Part shown: piece by piece, positions 56,503 through 59,823 of the stretch | Numbering within the stretch: the stretch's first letter is position 1 | Layout: each line of letters starts with the position of its first letter | From: Okeania sp. SIO2C9 | GTDB taxonomy: Bacteria; Cyanobacteriota; Cyanobacteriia; Cyanobacteriales; Microcoleaceae | Length of the DNA stretch: 59,823 nucleotides | Assembly (NCBI RefSeq): GCF_010672455.1 | Contig: NZ_JAAHGO010000016.1 | Coordinates: 93,397-153,219, forward strand | Direction: 5' to 3' | The notes under the pieces: model-generated | Databases searched by the model: none | Told to the model about the DNA's origin: nothing | What the model saw: only the letters and a program-made list of their open reading frames with translations | Position numbers and translations under genes: made by a program

Positions 56503-57849
56503 ATGGATAAAGTCGCTAATAGTATTGAAAAGAAGGATAAAAAAACTACTATTTTAATTGTGGATGATAATCCAATCGATTTGAAATTGGCAATTACTGT
56601 TCTGGAGAGCTATAACTTTAAAGTCTTAGTATCTGTAGATGGTGAAAATTGTTTAAAACAAGCAATAGAAAGTAGCCCAGATATTATTTTGTTAGATGTT
56701 TTAATGCCTATAATTGACGGTTTTGAAATTTGTAAACGCTTAAAAGCAATCCCAGAAACTAGAGATATTCCTGTGATATTTATGACTGCTTTATCAGATA
56801 TAGAAGATAAAATTACAGGATTTGAATTAGGAGCTGTAGATTATGTTACTAAGCCAATCATAATAGATGAGGTTTTAGCAAGAGTAAAAGTACATATACA
56901 GCTGCGACAATTAACTGAAAAATTAAAGAATAAAAATGTACTGCTGCTAGAAGAAATTACACAAAGAAAAGCAGCAGAAGCAAAGCTTAAAGAAACATTG
57001 CGACAGTTAAAAACAGCTCAAAAACAGATTATTGCTAAAGAAAAACTTGCGTACTTAGGTACTTTAACTTCAGGCATTGCTCACGAACTGTGTAATCCTC
57101 TTAATTTTATTCAAAATTTTGCTCAACTTTCTACAGATTTAGTTGAGGAACTCATGGAAGAATTAGCTTTAGAAAGTAATAAAATGGAACCAGAAAAATT
57201 TGAAGAATTTCAAGAAATTATTAATGATATAAAACAAAATTCAGATAGTATTTATCAACACGGTAAAAGAGCAGAAAAAATTATTAAAGGTATGATAAGA
57301 CATACACAAATTGACCACAATAGCTTACAACTTAGCGATATTCATAATATGCTAAATGAGTCATTGCACTTGAGTTGTCAGAAGCTGTGGGAAAAAGAGA
57401 ATGTTCCGATGACAATTCAGATTAATTACGATGAGTCAATTAATAAAATTAAGTTGTCATTTTCTGATATATTTCAAGCTTTTATGAACATAATTGATAA
57501 TTCTTGCTATGCTCTCAAAACTAAGTTAGAACAACAGGAAACTGCTAATCAAGATTTTAATCCTACCCTATCTGTACAAACCTATAATTTAGGAGAAAAA
57601 GTAGCAATCCATATCAATGACAATGGTATAGGAATAAGCTCAAAAGTTAAAGATAAAATTTTCGACCCTTTTTTCACTACTAAATCTCCTGGAGAAGGAG
57701 TAGGTTTGGGTTTATCTCTCGTTCATCAAATTATTGTTGAACAACATCATGGCAGTATTAAAGTGGAAACTAAAGCGGGAAAATATGCTGAATTTATTAT
57801 TGAAATTCCCATGACTGATTCTAGAAATTTTCTACCAGAGCAAGACTAA
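56503..57849 (+). CDS. Receiver-histidine kinase hybrid
   Basis: 448 residues. Receiver domain (about 15-133) with Asp65 in IILLDVLMP, TA100-region TALSD and Lys117 in YVTKPI. Coiled-coil linker (about 134-180), then HisKA with His194 in LTSGIAHELCNPLNFIQN, and HATPase_c with N box NIIDNSCYALK, G1 NDNGIGIS and G2 GVGLGLSLVHQI. The receiver-first, kinase-last order is typical of cyanobacterial phosphorelays. It passes phosphate to an unknown regulator; the single receiver at 27742 is a remote possibility. Followed at 8 bases by the DUF4129 gene, possibly co-transcribed. Confidence 0.92.
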   Translation: MDKVANSIEKKDKKTTILIVDDNPIDLKLAITVLESYNFKVLVSVDGENCLKQAIESSPDIILLDVLMPIIDGFEICKRLKAIPETRDIPVIFMTALSDIEDKITGFELGAVDYVTKPIIIDEVLARVKVHIQLRQLTEKLKNKNVLLLEEITQRKAAEAKLKETLRQLKTAQKQIIAKEKLAYLGTLTSGIAHELCNPLNFIQNFAQLSTDLVEELMEELALESNKMEPEKFEEFQEIINDIKQNSDSIYQHGKRAEKIIKGMIRHTQIDHNSLQLSDIHNMLNESLHLSCQKLWEKENVPMTIQINYDESINKIKLSFSDIFQAFMNIIDNSCYALKTKLEQQETANQDFNPTLSVQTYNLGEKVAIHINDNGIGISSKVKDKIFDPFFTTKSPGEGVGLGLSLVHQIIVEQHHGSIKVETKAGKYAEFIIEIPMTDSRNFLPEQD

Positions 57850-57857
57850 ATTTAAGT

Positions 57858-58469
57858 ATGTCTGAAAATTCATTTGAAAAAGATAGTTTAGGTTGGCAAT
57901 TCCACAAGTTACAACAAAAATTTGGCGAATGGTGGGAAGTTCAAACTTCTCAAACAGCAGCTAAATTACCAGGGGTAGATTTGCCTTATTGGTGGGATAA
58001 TCCCATAATATTAATGATTGCTAAAGCAATGGCGTGGCTACTTTTTGCTTTTCTGTTGAGCTGGGTAGCTATACAAATAATTAGACTGTTAAATCCTTAT
58101 ATTTATAGTCTTCGTAATAAAATCAACTTAACAACAAAAATTAGAACAGAATCTCAACTAGAATTATCAGTAACAGCTTGGTTAAATCAATCACAAAAAT
58201 ACCAAGAAATAGGCAATTATCGAGAAGCTTGTCGTTGTTTATATATGGCAATGTTACAAGGATTACATGACCGGGGTATTATTTGTGATCAACCTAGTCG
58301 CACTGATGGAGAATATTTAGAATTAATTCAGCAGTTATCTCAGCCTAAACCATATCAAAAATTATTCATTACTCATCAGCAATTATTATTTGGTAACTTA
58401 GAAGTTTCTGCTGCTGTATTTGCAGAATGCCAGCAAGCTTATCAACAAATCACAGATGAAAAAAACTAA
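57858..58469 (+). CDS. DUF4129 domain protein
   Basis: 203 residues. A Trp-rich N-terminal segment (GEWWEVQ, LPYWWDN), one membrane helix (about 51-72), and a C-terminal DUF4129 helical domain (QSQKYQEIGNYREACRCLYMAMLQGLHDRGI, RTDGEYLELIQQL). DUF4129 usually occurs in clusters with MoxR AAA ATPase, DUF58 and transglutaminase genes. Starts 8 bases after the kinase stop and overlaps the next gene by 14 bases, so translational coupling is likely. Function unknown. Confidence 0.85.
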   Translation: MSENSFEKDSLGWQFHKLQQKFGEWWEVQTSQTAAKLPGVDLPYWWDNPIILMIAKAMAWLLFAFLLSWVAIQIIRLLNPYIYSLRNKINLTTKIRTESQLELSVTAWLNQSQKYQEIGNYREACRCLYMAMLQGLHDRGIICDQPSRTDGEYLELIQQLSQPKPYQKLFITHQQLLFGNLEVSAAVFAECQQAYQQITDEKN

Positions 58470-59580
58470 AAAATTTTGGATATTTGGAGCGCTCGCTCTA
58501 ATATCAATTATGATAATTACTGTTTTTTTTGCTCCAGTAAATAATCAATTAAATAGCGGTTCTACTTATAGTCGTGCCCCAGATGGATATGGTGCATGGT
58601 ACAATTTTATGTTAGAAAAAGGCGCGGATATTCAACGCTGGGAAAAACCATTTATAGATTTAGAAAATACTCAAGATATCAACTCATCAGTCACTCTATT
58701 ACAGGTTAATAGTCAACTAGAAAATCGAGTAATTAATGCTCGGATAAAAAATTGGGTAAAATCTGGGAATATTTTGGTAATTTTAGGCATTAAAAAACAG
58801 GTAACAAAGGCAGAATTTACTACTATCCATGATACGGAAGTAGGAAAAGTTGAAATAGAAACAAGTCGCAGGACAATAAAAATTGAGCAAAAAGAAGAAG
58901 AGAATTTATTAGGCGATCGCTACGGTGCTATAGTTTGGCAAAAACAGTTTGGCAAAGGAAGAATTATCTTAGCTACTACTCAATATTTAGCTGCTAATGC
59001 TTATCAAGATATACCTGGAAATTATGAATTTTTAGCTCAACTTGTTACTCAAGGTCAACAACGAATTTTAGTAGATGAATATATTCATGGTTATAAAGAC
59101 CAAGAAGTAATTAAGGAAGAGTTGGGAGAAAGTTTAGTAAATTATTTGATTGAAACTCCCTTATTTCCAATTTTTATTCAGGGTTTAATTATTTTAGTTA
59201 TCCTAATTTTTGCTCAAAATCGTCGTTTTGCTAAACCGATAAAATTATCAGCACCAATAGTTGATAATAGTCAAGCTTATATTCAAGCTTTAGCAGGGGT
59301 ATTACAAAAAGCAGAAAGTCGGGAATTTATTTTAGAAACTACAGGGAAAGAGCAAAAAATTAAACTGCAAAAGAAATTAGGATTAGGACAGAATATAGTT
59401 GAAGATAAATCTTTGATAGATGCTTGGATACAACAAACTGGAGAGTCATCAATAGAATTAGAAAAAGTCCTAAAAATTCAATCTCAAAAGCGAAAAATTA
59501 CCGAATCAGAGTTATTAAATTGGTTAGATAAGTGGGAGAAAATATTTCAAGTTGAAAATAAAGCAAAAAGGGATGTTTGA
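58456..59580 (+). CDS. DUF4350 domain protein
   Basis: 374 residues from ATG at 58456; a longer frame from 58420 exists but the overlap with DUF4129 and MKKTKKFW favour 58456. Membrane helix at 8-27 (WIFGALALISIMIITVFFAP), the DUF4350 soluble domain with YSRAPDGYGAWYNFMLEKG and KSGNILVILGIKK, then ILVDEYIHGY and a second helix at about 250-270. Usually beside DUF4129 as here; both belong to a conserved cyanobacterial cluster with a MoxR-type ATPase expected downstream. Confidence 0.85.
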   Translation: MKKTKKFWIFGALALISIMIITVFFAPVNNQLNSGSTYSRAPDGYGAWYNFMLEKGADIQRWEKPFIDLENTQDINSSVTLLQVNSQLENRVINARIKNWVKSGNILVILGIKKQVTKAEFTTIHDTEVGKVEIETSRRTIKIEQKEEENLLGDRYGAIVWQKQFGKGRIILATTQYLAANAYQDIPGNYEFLAQLVTQGQQRILVDEYIHGYKDQEVIKEELGESLVNYLIETPLFPIFIQGLIILVILIFAQNRRFAKPIKLSAPIVDNSQAYIQALAGVLQKAESREFILETTGKEQKIKLQKKLGLGQNIVEDKSLIDAWIQQTGESSIELEKVLKIQSQKRKITESELLNWLDKWEKIFQVENKAKRDV

Positions 59581-59823
59581 CCGTAAAATTTTGGTCTCAA
59601 AATTTGATTGATATAGTAAATGCCTTGATATTTAGGACTTATGAAATAACTGTTTGCGTAGCACTCCGCAGCAGAAACAACGCAAGAGCAATAATAAAAC
59701 TTCTTCTTTCTTCCTTCTGCGATAAGATGACTTTTGGCAAATGGTACAAAATCAGATAAAAACGGAAGATAAACCATAAAACTTCTTCCCTCTTCCCTCT
59801 TCCTTCTTCCTTCTTCCTTCTGC
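59581..59823. repeat. Terminal spacer with TTCTTCC heptamers
   Basis: Contains a REP-like module (GTTTGCGTAGCACTCCGCAG, 59653) and ends in TTCTTCC/CTCTTCC runs. No gene. Confidence 0.5.

Overview
The window looks like the chromosome of a filamentous, non-heterocystous cyanobacterium of the Trichodesmium/Okeania type. This is an inference from AT-rich sequence, scattered GCGATCGC (HIP1) octamers, cyanobacterial families (DUF1822, CHAT-NACHT, DUF4129/DUF4350, tandem FeoA) and very low coding density. By my tally only about 58-59% of the window is supported coding sequence. The rest is mostly small, inverted-repeat-bounded mobile elements (MITE-like), many carrying tandem heptanucleotide repeats.

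Layout. 1-981: 5' part of a tandem-globin gene running off the left edge. 1561-4551: small membrane protein and succinate dehydrogenase/fumarate reductase flavoprotein, the latter bracketed by two inverted copies of a 150-bp element with 8-bp target duplications. 4968-6150: DUF433 antitoxin-like gene and a dead HigB/HigA-type toxin-antitoxin pair. 6160-7190: array of 121-bp units with two hairpins each. 7345-8010: HAD phosphatase. 8517-14767, minus strand: sigma-like regulator, DUF1822 protein and a CHAT-NACHT-membrane protein, the most interesting candidate system here. 15510-31511: metabolic and unknown genes: glycoside-hydrolase-like lipoprotein/secreted protein, PD-(D/E)XK-like protein, HpcH aldolase, 2OG-Fe dioxygenase, ABC-2 permease, MscS channel, single-domain response regulator, SagB-type oxidoreductase and pentapeptide protein. 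32109-36032: ilvC, alpha/beta hydrolase and TPM-domain protein. 37599-45202: ferrous-iron locus feoA-feoB-feoC (minus strand, split by a TnpB remnant) facing a P1B-4-type metal ATPase. 46131-53347: DUF6940-like protein, tRNA-Arg(CCG), TnpB right-end remnant, TonB-like protein and secreted RTX protein. 55211-59580: triad-less alpha/beta-fold protein, REC-histidine kinase and a DUF4129-DUF4350 pair.

How genes work together. The Feo proteins form an Fe(II) uptake system: FeoB GTPase-permease, FeoA SH3-like accessory domains and FeoC winged helix. The divergent P1B-4 ATPase may export Fe(II), Co(II) or Zn(II) and balance uptake. The sigma-like/DUF1822/CHAT-NACHT genes are co-directional and plausibly form a regulated, NLR-like death or defence module. 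DUF4129 and DUF4350 overlap by 14 bases and are translationally coupled.

The noncoding part holds at least a dozen element families, here called RA to RM. Several insertions are nested, and removing the inner element restores the outer one exactly. Elements have also inserted into or next to genes: the toxin 5' end, a gene remnant at 45441-45947, and the feoA-feoB gap.
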